From: Desulfosporosinus meridiei DSM 13257
GTDB taxonomy: Bacteria > Bacillota > Desulfitobacteriia > Desulfitobacteriales > Desulfitobacteriaceae
Direction of reading: 5' to 3'
DNA length: 64,000 bases
NCBI RefSeq assembly: GCF_000231385.2
Contig: NC_018515.1
Span: 2,624,501-2,688,500, forward strand
Below the pieces are notes generated by a model. It was not told where the DNA came from and made no database searches. It saw nothing but the letters and a program-made list of their open reading frames with translations. Numbering within the stretch: position 1 is the stretch's first letter; each line of letters begins with the position of its first letter. Below, one piece after another: positions 1-9,703 of this stretch. Position numbers and translations under genes: made by a program.

Positions 1-524
1 GCGGGGTGAGAAAAGGGCAGATACATGCCACACTCGACAGGAAACCTGCTCCAATTTTGAGAGGCCCATGCTTCAAACTCCTTATGTCCGTCAAAAAGTA
101 TGCCCAGTGAATGGTGTGGTACGCACATGTCCTGCACTAGGTGTAGGGCTGCGCCAAAAAAGAACATTCCTTTGGCAATATCTCTAGGCAAAAAACTAAT
201 AGCTTTATTGAAATAGTATTGGCACTCCGCAGTCGCATCAGGCCACCCAGAGATTCCTTGCTTGTTTGGATGACTGTAAAAATGATTAATATTTTTCCAT
301 CCGCGATCCGCCCAGTATAACCCCCCTGTAAGTTCGGTGTGATAGAGTTCAAATAAACTTGCCGTCAATTCTTTACCATCAGACTTCAATATCTTATAGG
401 CTGCTTCAAGACAATGCACATGGGTTACACCGGGGGCGTCCAGAAAATATTGCAAGGGAATTGTTGGAGCAAGTAGTATTTTCGTCATTCTGCTAAGTGT
501 TTGACCAATAATCCGTTCATACAT
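1..524 (-). CDS. Zinc-dependent phospholipase C-like protein, 3' end cut by the window edge
   Basis: The reading frame opens at ATG 524 with an AAGGAGAGG ribosome site about seven bases upstream and runs without a stop off the left edge, so only about 174 N-terminal residues are visible. The product matches the zinc-dependent phospholipase C/alpha-toxin N-terminal fold. Visible candidate zinc ligands are D73 and H81 (WADRGWKN, then NHFY), the HLVQDMCVPH motif with H128, D132 and H138 or H137, and H147/E151 in GHKEFE. That is the H-x3-D-x3-P-x-H signature of the family. No obvious signal peptide is present, although residues 16-28 are hydrophobic. Members hydrolyse phospholipids or act as uncharacterised housekeeping hydrolases in spore formers. 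The substrate cannot be told from this fragment. Confidence 0.75.
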   Translation of the reverse strand, partial: MYERIIGQTLSRMTKILLAPTIPLQYFLDAPGVTHVHCLEAAYKILKSDGKELTASLFELYHTELTGGLYWADRGWKNINHFYSHPNKQGISGWPDATAECQYYFNKAISFLPRDIAKGMFFFGAALHLVQDMCVPHHSLGILFDGHKEFEAWASQNWSRFPVECGMYLPFSHP

Positions 525-899
525 ATGAAATAACCTCTCCTTCTTGTTTATAGTAGAAATGCAGATTAAAAGAAGCAATTATTCATTTTCTAATCTGAGA
601 TCAATTTTACGTCATGAGTGTAAAGAAAATATTATTCCTTGGTTAAAATTCCATAGGATTTGTTAAATTTGAGTTATTTCCTCAAGATATACTGAGGATC
701 TTACCAGAATAAGATAAAACCAGAAACAATTACTCTTCAACTAATCATAAACTAGTTAAGGATGCATATAGAGGATATATTTAACACTAAATTAATATTC
801 AGTTCATCAAACCTTTACAATAAGACATTATTATTTAGTAAGGATATTTATAAATCATGCTGATATCAAGGAAGTGTTTGAATAAAAAGGAGTTTTCTA
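525..899. other. Divergent intergenic region, 375 bases
   Basis: This AT-rich stretch separates the leftward phospholipase-like gene from the rightward GGDEF/EAL gene. It contains a small inverted repeat (CCTCA at 680-684 with TGAGG at 693-697) and the ribosome site of the rightward gene (AAAAAGGAG near 885). No convincing sigma-A or sigma-D promoter pair, and no gene, was found. Confidence 0.5.
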
Positions 900-3053
900 A
901 TGTTTAAGTCGGTAGATATGAGCCAACGAAAACTATGCCGTCTTTTAAGAGAAGACAAAACGATCTGGGTCCTATACCTGGATATTGTTAAATTTCAGGA
1001 GGTGGAATTTCGCTACGGCTATAAAATCTGCAGACAAATCCTCGACGAAATTGAGCGTGAAATCAATCAAACGATTAAACAGCAACGTAACCTTTACCTG
1101 TTTTCTCATTTTGAATCTCGTGGTGGGGACGATTTTGTCGTTTATTTCGTACCTGGCAAAAACATTTCCTGGAATATTACAGAAGTTATCGAAAAATGGA
1201 TAACTCCTCTGGAAACAAGGTTTAACCATCGAATACGGAAATTAGTTAATGAGAAAATAAGTCTTCGCTCCGGACTCGCCCAGTGCAGCAATGAACCTAC
1301 TCGTAGTCCCGATTATTTACTTTATGCTGCCGTAAAAGAAGCTTTTCTGCTTAATAAATCAGAGCCTGATCCAAATTTTTTTGCCCGCCGTCAAGAAATT
1401 GCCTATTTAATCGATGATCCGGGCAAACACTTGAAGGCAGCTTTTCAACCTATCATTGATGCGCGAAGTGGAGAAGTCTTCGGATTTGAAGCACTAGCTC
1501 GTATCCCTAACTCTACTTGCTTCAACAATATTGCCGACCTCTTCCCTTTTGCAGAAAAGATCGGTCTCCTCTATCCCATCGAAACACTTTGCCGCCGCCA
1601 AGCCATTTCATCCTTCCCCCAGATTTCTCTGAATAAAGAACGTCTCTTTCTCAACATTAACCCTCTCGTACTTATTGATCCAGAATTCGGCTCGGGAAAC
1701 ACAAGAAAGCTACTCAATGAAAAAGGCTTAACTCCTGCGGACGTTGTCTTGGAAATCACCGAGAGAAGCTCCATCGAGGACTATTCTACCTTTCGGGATG
1801 CCTTAGACCATTATCGAAATCAAGGATATTTAATTGCCCTCGATGATGTGGGTGCCGGCTACTCTTCATTGCAATCTGTCGCGGAACTTCACCCTGATTA
1901 TCTTAAAATCGACCGCTCTTTGATCAAAGGTGTAAATGCTGATCCCATCAAATGGGCCTTATTAGAAACCTTCGTAACCTTTTCCAAACGTATAGGCTGC
2001 CGCATCATCGCCGAAGGCGTAGAAACTGCCGAAGAAATGCGTACGGTTGTTCAATTAGGGGTGGATTACATCCAAGGATTCTACATAGCAAGTCCTGGCT
2101 TTGAACGACCCATCCTTAATCCGCTTAAAGAAATATTAAGTCCAACACTTCGTCATAAGTCTATTGAACAAAACTCAATTCTTTCCATGGTCGAACCCTT
2201 ACCTCTCTTCACGGTTCATACCCTGGTCAATGAAGTTGAAGCTTATTTTCGCGAACATCCTCATCTATGGTTAGTAGGGATTATAGAAGACTCTCGTTTA
2301 GTTGGCGTCATGCAGCGGGATAGGCTATTTGCCGCTTTGGGTACTCGCTACGGTGTTACACTTTATTTAGAACGAACTGTAACAATTCTGATGGATACCA
2401 ATCCTTTAATTGTTGAAGACACCACTCCCTTAGAAGTGGTGTCTAGTCTAGCTATGCAACGTTCAGGTTCACAGCTATATGACGGGATTATTGTTGCTAA
2501 TCAACGTAAGCCAGTAGGTATGGTCTCAGTAGCTAATTTAATCAAAACAATGGCCGAGCGACAAATTCAAATTGCCAAAGGAGCTAACCCTTTAACCGGA
2601 TTACCCGGCAATCTTCTTATCGATCAAGAAATTCGCCAACACTTAGATCGCAAGACGACCTTTGGTCTAATTTATGTAGATCTTAACAAATTTAAATATT
2701 ACAACGATAAATACGGCTTTCAGCAGGGTGATGTAGCTATCAAAGTATTAAGTGAGGTTTTGGTTAATTCATCTCAAAACCTGGCTGAGGATTCCTTTAT
2801 CGGTCATATCGGCGGTGATGACTTTATTATTATCTCTTCGCCTACAGGTCTGGAACAGTTAGCAAAGGAGATCCTCCATCAGTTTGAGCAATCTTGCCTG
2901 CAGATCACTGGATCAGAATATTTAAGTGTTGCGTTAGCTGGTCTCATCATAAATCCAGACCATAGCAGCACGCCCTTACTCGTCTCTGAAAGAGCCGCTC
3001 AGATCAAGAAAGAAGTAAAGGCAATAGGAGGAAACTCTTATATATTGCGCTAG
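900..3053 (+). CDS. GGDEF-EAL-CBS-GGDEF cyclic-di-GMP turnover protein
   Basis: This 717-residue cytosolic protein has four parts. An N-terminal GGDEF-like region carries GGDDF at 75-79. An EAL phosphodiesterase domain spans about 180-420, with EAL at 197-199, a DDVGAGYSS metal/loop-6 motif and AEGVE near its end. A CBS-pair-like segment covers about 430-560. A second GGDEF domain at about 575-717 has the LTGLPGN entry and GGDDF at 638-642. GGDDF is an accepted variant of the diguanylate cyclase signature. The EAL motifs look catalytic, so it may both make and break cyclic di-GMP, with the CBS pair sensing a nucleotide. The start has an AAAAAGGAG site. The chemoreceptor gene follows after only 14 bases, suggesting co-transcription. 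The net enzymatic direction is unknown. Confidence 0.9.
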   Translation: MFKSVDMSQRKLCRLLREDKTIWVLYLDIVKFQEVEFRYGYKICRQILDEIEREINQTIKQQRNLYLFSHFESRGGDDFVVYFVPGKNISWNITEVIEKWITPLETRFNHRIRKLVNEKISLRSGLAQCSNEPTRSPDYLLYAAVKEAFLLNKSEPDPNFFARRQEIAYLIDDPGKHLKAAFQPIIDARSGEVFGFEALARIPNSTCFNNIADLFPFAEKIGLLYPIETLCRRQAISSFPQISLNKERLFLNINPLVLIDPEFGSGNTRKLLNEKGLTPADVVLEITERSSIEDYSTFRDALDHYRNQGYLIALDDVGAGYSSLQSVAELHPDYLKIDRSLIKGVNADPIKWALLETFVTFSKRIGCRIIAEGVETAEEMRTVVQLGVDYIQGFYIASPGFERPILNPLKEILSPTLRHKSIEQNSILSMVEPLPLFTVHTLVNEVEAYFREHPHLWLVGIIEDSRLVGVMQRDRLFAALGTRYGVTLYLERTVTILMDTNPLIVEDTTPLEVVSSLAMQRSGSQLYDGIIVANQRKPVGMVSVANLIKTMAERQIQIAKGANPLTGLPGNLLIDQEIRQHLDRKTTFGLIYVDLNKFKYYNDKYGFQQGDVAIKVLSEVLVNSSQNLAEDSFIGHIGGDDFIIISSPTGLEQLAKEILHQFEQSCLQITGSEYLSVALAGLIINPDHSSTPLLVSERAAQIKKEVKAIGGNSYILR

Positions 3054-3067
3054 GGGGAACAGTATCA

Positions 3068-4906
3068 ATGAAGAGTTTTAATCTAAGCAAGTTTAAATTC
3101 AGTTTCCATAACTATAGTCGTAAAAGCTTTGGACGACCAAAATTTATATTACCCCATTTCAAATTGATAAAAACCATAAGACCGAAATTTACTTGGTTTA
3201 AGAATTGGAAAACATTTTCTAAAATCAATGCTTTAGTCGTGGTCATGATACTCTTTATGCTGGGACTAAGTTATCTGGGCTATTATTATTATCGGCAAGC
3301 TAAAGTAGCCATGAATGAAATTTATTCAAACTCTCTAATCTCTGTAAAACTAATCAATGATGCACATGCCAATGTGCGAATGATTCGTAGTGTTAATACT
3401 GAGCTGCTCTTAGCCCCCGTTGATCCTTCTCAAAAACAAAACCTTCTCATTCAGACCACAGTTTTACTGAGTTTAATCAATGAGTCTCTGGATAACTATA
3501 CCCCTCTGGCCCAGGAATCCTTGGAAACGATTAAATTAGCTAAAGTAAGAGATAATCTTTTAAAATTCAGTGAAGAATGGCAGCAGATTGTCCCGATGAT
3601 CGATAGTAATGACAAGCAGGCTGCATATTCCTACTATGTGAATAACCTGACGCCAATTTTAGAAGAGATTAACACCCTCCTTCCTGAGTTAGTTGAATTT
3701 AGTGCTCAGAAAGCAAAGAGTACCATTGTGCGCGAAAATTTAAATTTCCTCCAGGCTGAGAAAGTATTATTCGGCTTCCCCCTTGTGACTGCCGTATTGG
3801 CTGTTGCCATTGGGGCTCTTGTAGCAAGAGCAATCTCCAAACCTCTGCAAATAATGCTTACCAATGCCCAAGAACTGGCTTCCGGAAATCTTAGGGTAAA
3901 CCAGATCAGCTCTAAATCTAAAGACGAAGCAGGACAATTAGCCCAGGCCTTTAACCAGATGACAACAAGTCTAGCTACATTAGTTCGACGAGTCTCCGAT
4001 TCCTCCGAAGATGTTGCCTTATCAGCCTCTCAGCTCTTAAAGATTACTGAACAAGGCTCAATGGCCTCCGGGCAAATCGCTGTGGCCGTTACAGAAGTTG
4101 CCTGTGGTACAGAAAAACAAGCTGCTGCAGTCAGCGAGACTGTAGCAGCCATTGAACAAATAAACGCCAATATTCAGACCGTTGCTGAGGCAGGTCAGCA
4201 TGTTACGAACCTAGCTTCTCAAACGGCTATTACTACGGAAAATGGGCAAAGAGCTCTCAGTCAGGCCATAGAACAAATGGGAAACATCAGTAAGAGTACT
4301 CTACTTGTCAAAGGTGCTATAAATCAACTGACTGATAGCTCGGAGAAAATCGCCAACATTGCTCGCTTAATTACCACTATTACGGAACAAACAAATCTAT
4401 TAGCCTTGAACGCCGCTATTGAAGCTGCTCGGGCCGGTGAACAGGGCCGTGGTTTTTCTGTAGTAGCGGATGAAGTGCGAAAGTTGGCTGAAAAAGCCAA
4501 AGCAGCAACCGGACAAATAGCTGAATTGGTGGTTGTTAACAGGGAAAACATCTCTCAAGCAAATCTGGCAATGGTTGCTGAAGAGATTCACGTTAATGAT
4601 GGAATTAAAGCAGTAAATAACGTTGGTCATGGTCTTGATGATATTCTTAAAATGGTTAATGAAGTTTCAGGACAAGTAGGCGGCATTTCCTCTTCTATCC
4701 AGCAAATGGCAGGAGGCAGCCAACAAATTGTCTCAGGTGTACAGGAAATCGGTGCGGTCAGTCAAGTCAATGCCAATCAGGCTTCCAAGGTTTCAACGGC
4801 AATTGAGGAGTTTACATGTTCTATTGATGAGATAAGCCTTTCTTGCCAGAGTTTAACAAATTCAGCTCAAGATTTGCAAATCGGGGTTAGCAGCTTTAGA
4901 CTCTAG
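3068..4906 (+). CDS. Methyl-accepting chemotaxis protein
   Basis: This 612-residue transducer has an unusually long basic N-terminal cytoplasmic tail (about 1-50, rich in K, R and F). TM1 lies at about 54-75, followed by a roughly 160-residue four-helix-bundle-type periplasmic sensor. TM2 is near 233-258, then HAMP (starting at AISKPLQ) and a long cytoplasmic signalling coiled coil. The hairpin tip is clear around residues 437-480 ([24 protein letters not shown]). The protein would relay a ligand signal to CheA/CheW. It sits 14 bases after the cyclic-di-GMP gene on the same strand, so coupled regulation of motility by both inputs is likely. No ligand can be named. The frame is intact throughout. 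Confidence 0.93.
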   Translation: MKSFNLSKFKFSFHNYSRKSFGRPKFILPHFKLIKTIRPKFTWFKNWKTFSKINALVVVMILFMLGLSYLGYYYYRQAKVAMNEIYSNSLISVKLINDAHANVRMIRSVNTELLLAPVDPSQKQNLLIQTTVLLSLINESLDNYTPLAQESLETIKLAKVRDNLLKFSEEWQQIVPMIDSNDKQAAYSYYVNNLTPILEEINTLLPELVEFSAQKAKSTIVRENLNFLQAEKVLFGFPLVTAVLAVAIGALVARAISKPLQIMLTNAQELASGNLRVNQISSKSKDEAGQLAQAFNQMTTSLATLVRRVSDSSEDVALSASQLLKITEQGSMASGQIAVAVTEVACGTEKQAAAVSETVAAIEQINANIQTVAEAGQHVTNLASQTAITTENGQRALSQAIEQMGNISKSTLLVKGAINQLTDSSEKIANIARLITTITEQTNLLALNAAIEAARAGEQGRGFSVVADEVRKLAEKAKAATGQIAELVVVNRENISQANLAMVAEEIHVNDGIKAVNNVGHGLDDILKMVNEVSGQVGGISSSIQQMAGGSQQIVSGVQEIGAVSQVNANQASKVSTAIEEFTCSIDEISLSCQSLTNSAQDLQIGVSSFRL

Positions 4907-5234
4907 AAACACTTTCTAGAACCATTTAATACAAAGAAATCTTATTACAAGCTCTAAAATGAGGTCAGCATTTAGCTAGGCCTCATTGTATTTGGTGTTT
5001 CCAAATGGTTTGACTGTTAGATAGCATTGTCGCTCTTCTTTACGAAAAAGAATAAAATTTTTGCATAGAATGATTATCCTTGACTTTTATTAATACGTAG
5101 AAAATTTTGAAGTAATAGCTAAAAAAAGCAAATATATATATTGACAAATACTTATTTAATATGTTAATATATATCATTTTGCCAATCAACTAATTCTATG
5201 TTATACTTATAAAGATCACTCAGGAGGTGGATTA
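4907..5234. other. Intergenic region between chemoreceptor and carD-like gene
   Basis: The 328 bases hold a weak terminator-like hairpin (AATGAGG 4959-4965 with CCTCATT 4981-4987) and one clear promoter plus one weaker one for the downstream gene. The weaker pair is TTGACA at 5141-5146 with TTAATA at 5164-5169. The rest is AT-rich with no coding potential. Confidence 0.5.
5179..5207 (+). promoter_or_regulatory. Sigma-A promoter of the CarD-like gene
   Basis: TTGCCA at 5179-5184 and TATACT at 5202-5207 are separated by exactly 17 bases. They lie 28 bases before the ATG, which is preceded by CAGGAGGTGG. Transcription would start near 5214. Confidence 0.6.
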
Positions 5235-5750
5235 ATGTTTCAAATTAGCGACAAAGTTCTTTATCCAATGCTTGGTGTAGGTATTATTGAAGCTATTGAA
5301 GAGCGAGAGGTATTGGGAAAAAACAAGCTTTTCTATAAATTGAATATGCCTCAAAACAATATGCAAATTATTATTCCGATAGAAAAAGCTACGACGCTTG
5401 GTATCCGTCAGATAGTTGAGCCGGATATCTTAGAAAATATTCTTACAGATTTCCACATTGGAAATACAGATCCAAGTATCTATGAAGACCGCCGTTATTG
5501 TAGAGATCTAAATAAAAGCAAAATAAAAACCGGCGATATTTACAAGGGAACTGAAATCATTCGGGATTTAATGCGAAAAAACCAAAGAAAACAGCTCGGA
5601 GCAGAAGACAAGACTATGTTAAACAGTGCCCGTCGGATGTTTATCAGCGAGGTTATGCAAGTCAAAGGAATTGCGCAGGAACAAGCCGACCTTCTGTTAG
5701 ATGAAGTGCTATTAATTTTCAAACAAGAGACAGTTTTAACACAATGTTAA
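5235..5750 (+). CDS. CarD/CdnL-family transcriptional regulator
   Basis: The 171-residue product has an N-terminal CarD-type RNA-polymerase-interaction domain. Residues 1-60 start FQISDKVLYPMLGVG, then EREVLGKNKLFYKL and IIPIEKA. An alpha-helical C-terminal half follows. CarD/CdnL proteins bind the polymerase beta subunit and stabilise open complexes at promoters, often of ribosomal RNA and tRNA genes. The gene stands alone with its own promoter and terminator. A strong CAGGAGGTGG site fixes the start. The family includes sporulation- or stress-linked paralogues in clostridia; which role applies here is not shown. Confidence 0.85.
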   Translation: MFQISDKVLYPMLGVGIIEAIEEREVLGKNKLFYKLNMPQNNMQIIIPIEKATTLGIRQIVEPDILENILTDFHIGNTDPSIYEDRRYCRDLNKSKIKTGDIYKGTEIIRDLMRKNQRKQLGAEDKTMLNSARRMFISEVMQVKGIAQEQADLLLDEVLLIFKQETVLTQC

Positions 5751-5763
5751 CTGTTCTTTTTTT
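5730..5763 (+). terminator. Intrinsic terminator overlapping the carD-like stop codon
   Basis: ACAG-TT-TTAACA (5730-5741) pairs with TGTTAA-CTGT (5745-5754) and is followed by seven T. The stop codon TAA (5748-5750) lies inside the stem. Confidence 0.6.
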
Positions 5764-5814
5764 GTCTAAATTCTGTTACAATATTTTACCACTTTCATGA
5801 AATCACAGTATAAT

Positions 5815-5839
5815 AAAAAAACCCGCAATTACTTGCGGG
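5815..5839 (-). terminator. Intrinsic terminator of tRNA-Lys
   Basis: On the minus strand a perfect CCCGCAA/TTGCGGG stem with a four-base loop (5822-5839) is followed by seven U. It lies 13 bases past the CCA end of tRNA-Lys. Confidence 0.85.
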
Positions 5840-5852
5840 AGAATAGTTAATT

Positions 5853-5928
5853 TGGTGCGCCACCCAGGATTCGAACCAGGGACCTGCCGATTAAGAGTCG
5901 GATGCTCTACCAGCTGAGCTAGTGGCGC
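5853..5928 (-). tRNA. tRNA-Lys (anticodon CUU), CCA encoded
   Basis: The minus strand folds as a 76-base cloverleaf including CCA. The acceptor stem is GCGCCAC/GTGGCGC. The D arm is GCTC...GAGC. The anticodon loop is CTCTTAA with CTT at positions 34-36, giving tRNA-Lys for AAG. The T loop is TTCGAAT. Two non-Watson-Crick pairs are visible: T-C at the top of the anticodon stem (27-43) and T-T in the middle of the T stem (CCTGG with CCTGG). It has its own consensus promoter and terminator, so it is a single-gene unit. Confidence 0.93.
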
Positions 5929-5944
5929 ACAAGCGACATTTAGA

Positions 5945-5973
5945 ATTATACCCCAGTAGATTATTACTGTCAA
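5945..5973 (-). promoter_or_regulatory. Consensus sigma-A promoter of tRNA-Lys
   Basis: On the minus strand TTGACA (5973-5968) and TATAAT (5950-5945) are both perfect consensus hexamers with a 17-base spacer. They end 16 bases before the mature tRNA 5' end. Confidence 0.85.
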
Positions 5974-6036
5974 TAACTTTTTTATTATGCTATATGATTA
6001 TATTTTAATTATATAGCAAGTTATTCTAGCGGTTAT

Positions 6037-7434
6037 TTAATTAATGTCAGCAGCCAAATTCAGAATAGCTTGAGCATAAACTTTAGTGGTTAAAAGCAGG
6101 TTATCGATAGAAATAAATTCATCAGGACAATGAATTCCATCCGGTTCACCGGGAAGGACGGGTCCGAAGGCTACTCCTTGGGGAATGGCCTTGGCATAAG
6201 TTCCACCGCCAATTGCGAAGGCATATGGTTCCAGGCCTGTTACCTCTGCATAGGCCTTCAGCAAAGATTGCACCAAGGGGCTGTCTTTGGGAACATGATG
6301 GGCTTCTTGATGATTAATGATCTCCACGCTAAATTGCTGGTTAAGAGCAATTTTTTTAATCGGCTGAAAAACTTCATCTCGCTTATAAGTTACCGGATAA
6401 CGGATATCAATTACAAAACGAGTATTAATTGATGTCATCTCTAAAATGCCAAGATTAAGTGAAAGTTGACCGGAGGGTTCATCACTCAAGGCTATCCCAA
6501 ATCCTTCTCCGTGGAAGCCCATTCCCGGATAGACCGAGATAAAATCAAGGGTTTGTTGCTCTTCAGCGCTCAGTGGCAGTGTTTTAAGAAATTGTACAGC
6601 GTAAAGCGCAGCATTCTTGCCATTTTGGGGGAGACTTCCATGGGCACTTGTTCCTTGGAAAAGCAGCTTAATTTCGGACTCGGATTTCTTGCTGATTATT
6701 GACGCACTTACTCCTTCCGGAAATACATAATTGTCTAATTGCTGGGCAATACCTTCATAAGAGAGCCCTTGGAGAATAACATCGCAGCGATCCGGAACAA
6801 CATTTGCTCGTTCTCCGCCGCGAATACTAACAATGTGGGCAAAGGATGGTGAATGGGGCTTTGAGATTTCTAAATGAAGTATTCCTTTTTCGGCGTGAAT
6901 TACAGGAAACTCAGCATCGGGAGCAAATCCCATTTGCGGGGTTTCTTCTTTTTTAAAGTAATAATCCATGTCTGCCCAACCTGACTCCTCGTCAGTACCT
7001 AAGATGAGGCGAACCCTCATCTTCAGAGGGATATTGGCATCCTTAATGGCTTTCATGGCAAAAAGAGCCGCCAAGGAAGGTCCCTTATCATCTAAGGCTC
7101 CCCTACCAAAAATCTTGCCATCTACGATATTTGCACCATAAGGCGGCACTGACCAGCCATCTCCTTCCGGAACAACGTCAAGATGACCAAGAATACCTAA
7201 CAATTCACCCGTTCCCATCTCAATATGACCTGCGTACCCTTCAACGTTTTTGACCTGGAAACCCAAGGATTTTCCCAGGTCTAAGGTCCACTCTAAAGCT
7301 TCTTTAACTCCCAATCCAAAGGGGGCACCCTTGGAAATATGTTCTTCGTCTTTAACACTCTTTATTTGGATACAAGCTTGTACCGCGGATATAATTTCAG
7401 CTTTCATTGAATCAATCTGTTGATCGAGATGCAT
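6037..7434 (-). CDS. pepV: M20-family dipeptidase, PepV type
   Basis: The 465-residue protein matches the PepV/carnosinase-like M20 metallodipeptidases in length and motifs. These are GHLDVVPEGDGW near residues 83-94 (metal His and catalytic Asp), GRGALDDKGPS near 110-120, LGTDEESGW with the catalytic Glu pair, and the C-terminal zinc His in GGTYAKA. It would release amino acids from dipeptides in the cytosol using two Zn ions. The start ATG has a CGGAGGAA site. It is followed on the same strand only by tRNA-Lys, which has its own promoter, so it is probably the last gene of its transcript or a single unit. Confidence 0.9.
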   Translation of the reverse strand: MHLDQQIDSMKAEIISAVQACIQIKSVKDEEHISKGAPFGLGVKEALEWTLDLGKSLGFQVKNVEGYAGHIEMGTGELLGILGHLDVVPEGDGWSVPPYGANIVDGKIFGRGALDDKGPSLAALFAMKAIKDANIPLKMRVRLILGTDEESGWADMDYYFKKEETPQMGFAPDAEFPVIHAEKGILHLEISKPHSPSFAHIVSIRGGERANVVPDRCDVILQGLSYEGIAQQLDNYVFPEGVSASIISKKSESEIKLLFQGTSAHGSLPQNGKNAALYAVQFLKTLPLSAEEQQTLDFISVYPGMGFHGEGFGIALSDEPSGQLSLNLGILEMTSINTRFVIDIRYPVTYKRDEVFQPIKKIALNQQFSVEIINHQEAHHVPKDSPLVQSLLKAYAEVTGLEPYAFAIGGGTYAKAIPQGVAFGPVLPGEPDGIHCPDEFISIDNLLLTTKVYAQAILNLAADIN

Positions 7435-7508
7435 ATATTATTCCTCCGAATTAATTATTTACCTAAGTCATCCTAGCTTACCCTGTTTAAGAAATGATAA
7501 ACTCTTCA

Positions 7509-9521
7509 TCACTGAGATATGGGTGAAAACTTCACCTCGACTGCCGAACCTCTTATTACAATCTTACCCGGTTGCGGGGACTGCTGGATTGCTAATCCGG
7601 TCCCCGAGAAGTTAAAATGCAGCTCTGATTTTGCTAGGGTTTCCCCTACTTCCCTCATTGTCATCCCTGTAAGATCAGGAATGACAATTTCTCCTCCAAC
7701 AGGTACCCGCTCTGGAACAACCTGTTGAGGGGCGGGTCTAACAGCTGTATCACTGGGGGAAATAGTCACAGTGCTCTGAGTATCGTTAGCCACCGGCAGA
7801 CCATAGTATTGCAGGGCACCCTCAATAATTGCTTTTGCCCTAGGGCCTGCCAAGGTACCCCCCTGATGTCCATCCTCTGTGTTTGGAGTATCAATTATTA
7901 CAAGTACCGCAATCTTAGGATCTTCAGCAGGAGCATAAGCTGCAAAGGAAGCAACGAAGTCTGTTTTTGAATAAGCACCGGTTGCAGGATCTACCTTCTG
8001 AGCAGTTCCAGTCTTCCCAGCTACGCGGATGCCGGGAATATGGGCTGTATGGCCTGTTCCATTGGAGACAACTTCTTCGAGAATATTAGTCATCTGAGCT
8101 GCCGTTGATTGCGATATAACTTGCCGAACAGGAGTTGGTTTTTGTTGCTGAACAATTTGACCATCAAAGGATGAAATCTTATCAACAATATAGGGCCGGT
8201 AGAGAGTACCGCCATTGGCAACTGCTGATATTGCCGTAAGCAGTTGGATCGGAGTGACAGAGTTGGCTTGTCCAAATGACATAGTGGCAACATCAATATC
8301 ACGCACCCTCTCTGCGGGCAAGAGTAATCCACTTTCCTCACCTGAGATATCTATGCCGGTTTTTTGTCCAAAGCCAAAGGCCTTTAGGTAGGTATCGAAC
8401 CTTTCTTTACCTAACCTATTTCCGACTTGTGCTAAAACAACGTTAGAAGAAAGCTGCATTCCTTTTGTAAAGGTAATGAAGCCATGGGGCTTTTGGTCAG
8501 AATCCCAGTTGGTTATATAGAGAGGAGGAATCCTTAAAAAACCGGGATCGTCAAAGGTTTCATCCGGTTGAATAAGGCCTTCTTCTAAAGCCGCAGCTCC
8601 TGTAATAATCTTAAAGGTTGAGCCCGGTTCATAGGACATACTAATGGCTAAATTTCTCCGAACCTCAGGGGCAACCTTTGCGTAGTCAGTCGGATCAAAG
8701 GATGGACGTGAACCCATGCCCAGCACTCGACCTGTCTTTGGATCCATTGCCAAAATTGTGACACTTTTAGCATTCGTTGCTTTTTGAGCTTCATCTAATT
8801 GTTGCTCAATGTAGTATTGAATTGTTGAATCTATGGTTAAGTTAATTGAGTTACCGGGTCTTGACGGGTCACCTTGATTAAGGGCGTCCAAGATTGAGCG
8901 GGCTCTTGTATCTTGTTCTTTAGATTGAAACCCGGGTTTGCCAAACAACTCCTTATCATAGTAGTATTCAGCACCTTCCACCCCATGACCATCTTGATTG
9001 ACAATTCCAAGAACAGAGGAAGCAAAAACACCCATGGGATAAATACGCTTCTCTTCATCGGAACAACCAACTCCGGGTATCTTTAAGGCTAATATTTCAT
9101 CAGCTTTTGCTACCTCAACTTGGTGAGCCAGATTTACCCAGGAGAGATCCTTGTTTAATTTGTCCAGTATTTCTTGGGGATCTACCTCTAGGATGCCGCC
9201 CAGTTCTTTAGCCACATCATCCTTACTCTTTTTAAATTGGTTTTTTTCGATTGTGCTATCGAGAGTCCTTGGATCAGCATATACTTGTTTTACCGGAATA
9301 CTTTGTGCTAATACATTTCCTTGAGCATCAAAAATCACCCCTCGATCAGGCCTGAGGCTCTGATCAATAGTACGTCTCTCAATACCCTTGGCCTTTAAGT
9401 CAGATGCCTGTACAACTTGGAGAAAGACGAGCCTGCCAAACACTATTACGACTACACTCAGTAAAATCACTTGAACCCAACGATCGCGAGAAAAATATTT
9501 CACCTTTGACTTAGTTTTCAC
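7509..9521 (-). CDS. Class B penicillin-binding protein with PASTA domain, SpoVD-like
   Basis: This 670-residue transpeptidase has one N-terminal membrane anchor (about 15-35), a PBP dimerisation domain, and a transpeptidase domain with catalytic Ser301 in STFK. The SSN triad element (MQLSSNVV) and KTG (AGKTGTAQK) are present. A single C-terminal PASTA domain starts at VIPDLTGMTMREVGE (about 612-668). The layout is that of SpoVD, which cross-links spore-cortex peptidoglycan, or a close PBP2B paralogue. It is not in a dcw division cluster here, which favours a secondary or sporulation role over the essential FtsI. The start codon is GTG with an AGGAGGGG site. The gene is followed after 74 bases by pepV. 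Confidence 0.88.
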   Translation of the reverse strand: MKTKSKVKYFSRDRWVQVILLSVVVIVFGRLVFLQVVQASDLKAKGIERRTIDQSLRPDRGVIFDAQGNVLAQSIPVKQVYADPRTLDSTIEKNQFKKSKDDVAKELGGILEVDPQEILDKLNKDLSWVNLAHQVEVAKADEILALKIPGVGCSDEEKRIYPMGVFASSVLGIVNQDGHGVEGAEYYYDKELFGKPGFQSKEQDTRARSILDALNQGDPSRPGNSINLTIDSTIQYYIEQQLDEAQKATNAKSVTILAMDPKTGRVLGMGSRPSFDPTDYAKVAPEVRRNLAISMSYEPGSTFKIITGAAALEEGLIQPDETFDDPGFLRIPPLYITNWDSDQKPHGFITFTKGMQLSSNVVLAQVGNRLGKERFDTYLKAFGFGQKTGIDISGEESGLLLPAERVRDIDVATMSFGQANSVTPIQLLTAISAVANGGTLYRPYIVDKISSFDGQIVQQQKPTPVRQVISQSTAAQMTNILEEVVSNGTGHTAHIPGIRVAGKTGTAQKVDPATGAYSKTDFVASFAAYAPAEDPKIAVLVIIDTPNTEDGHQGGTLAGPRAKAIIEGALQYYGLPVANDTQSTVTISPSDTAVRPAPQQVVPERVPVGGEIVIPDLTGMTMREVGETLAKSELHFNFSGTGLAIQQSPQPGKIVIRGSAVEVKFSPISQ

Positions 9522-9703
9522 AGTGCCCCTCCTATGCCTAAAAGAACTTACGCTTTCTTAACTAACGATGACCCGTTACGAAGTCACCTTGCTAAGAAAC
9601 CGCAAGCTCTTGATTCTATTTTGTCCCTTGAAAAGAGAATAATACACACCGCTATAGAGGTATTTTTTTGAAACACTTGGAACAATTAGCACGCTGCACT
9701 GAG

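Noticed and set aside
137-352. A 71-residue open frame on the minus strand
   Set aside because: It lies inside the phospholipase-like gene in another frame and has no ribosome site; the edge-crossing frame with the zinc motifs is the real gene.
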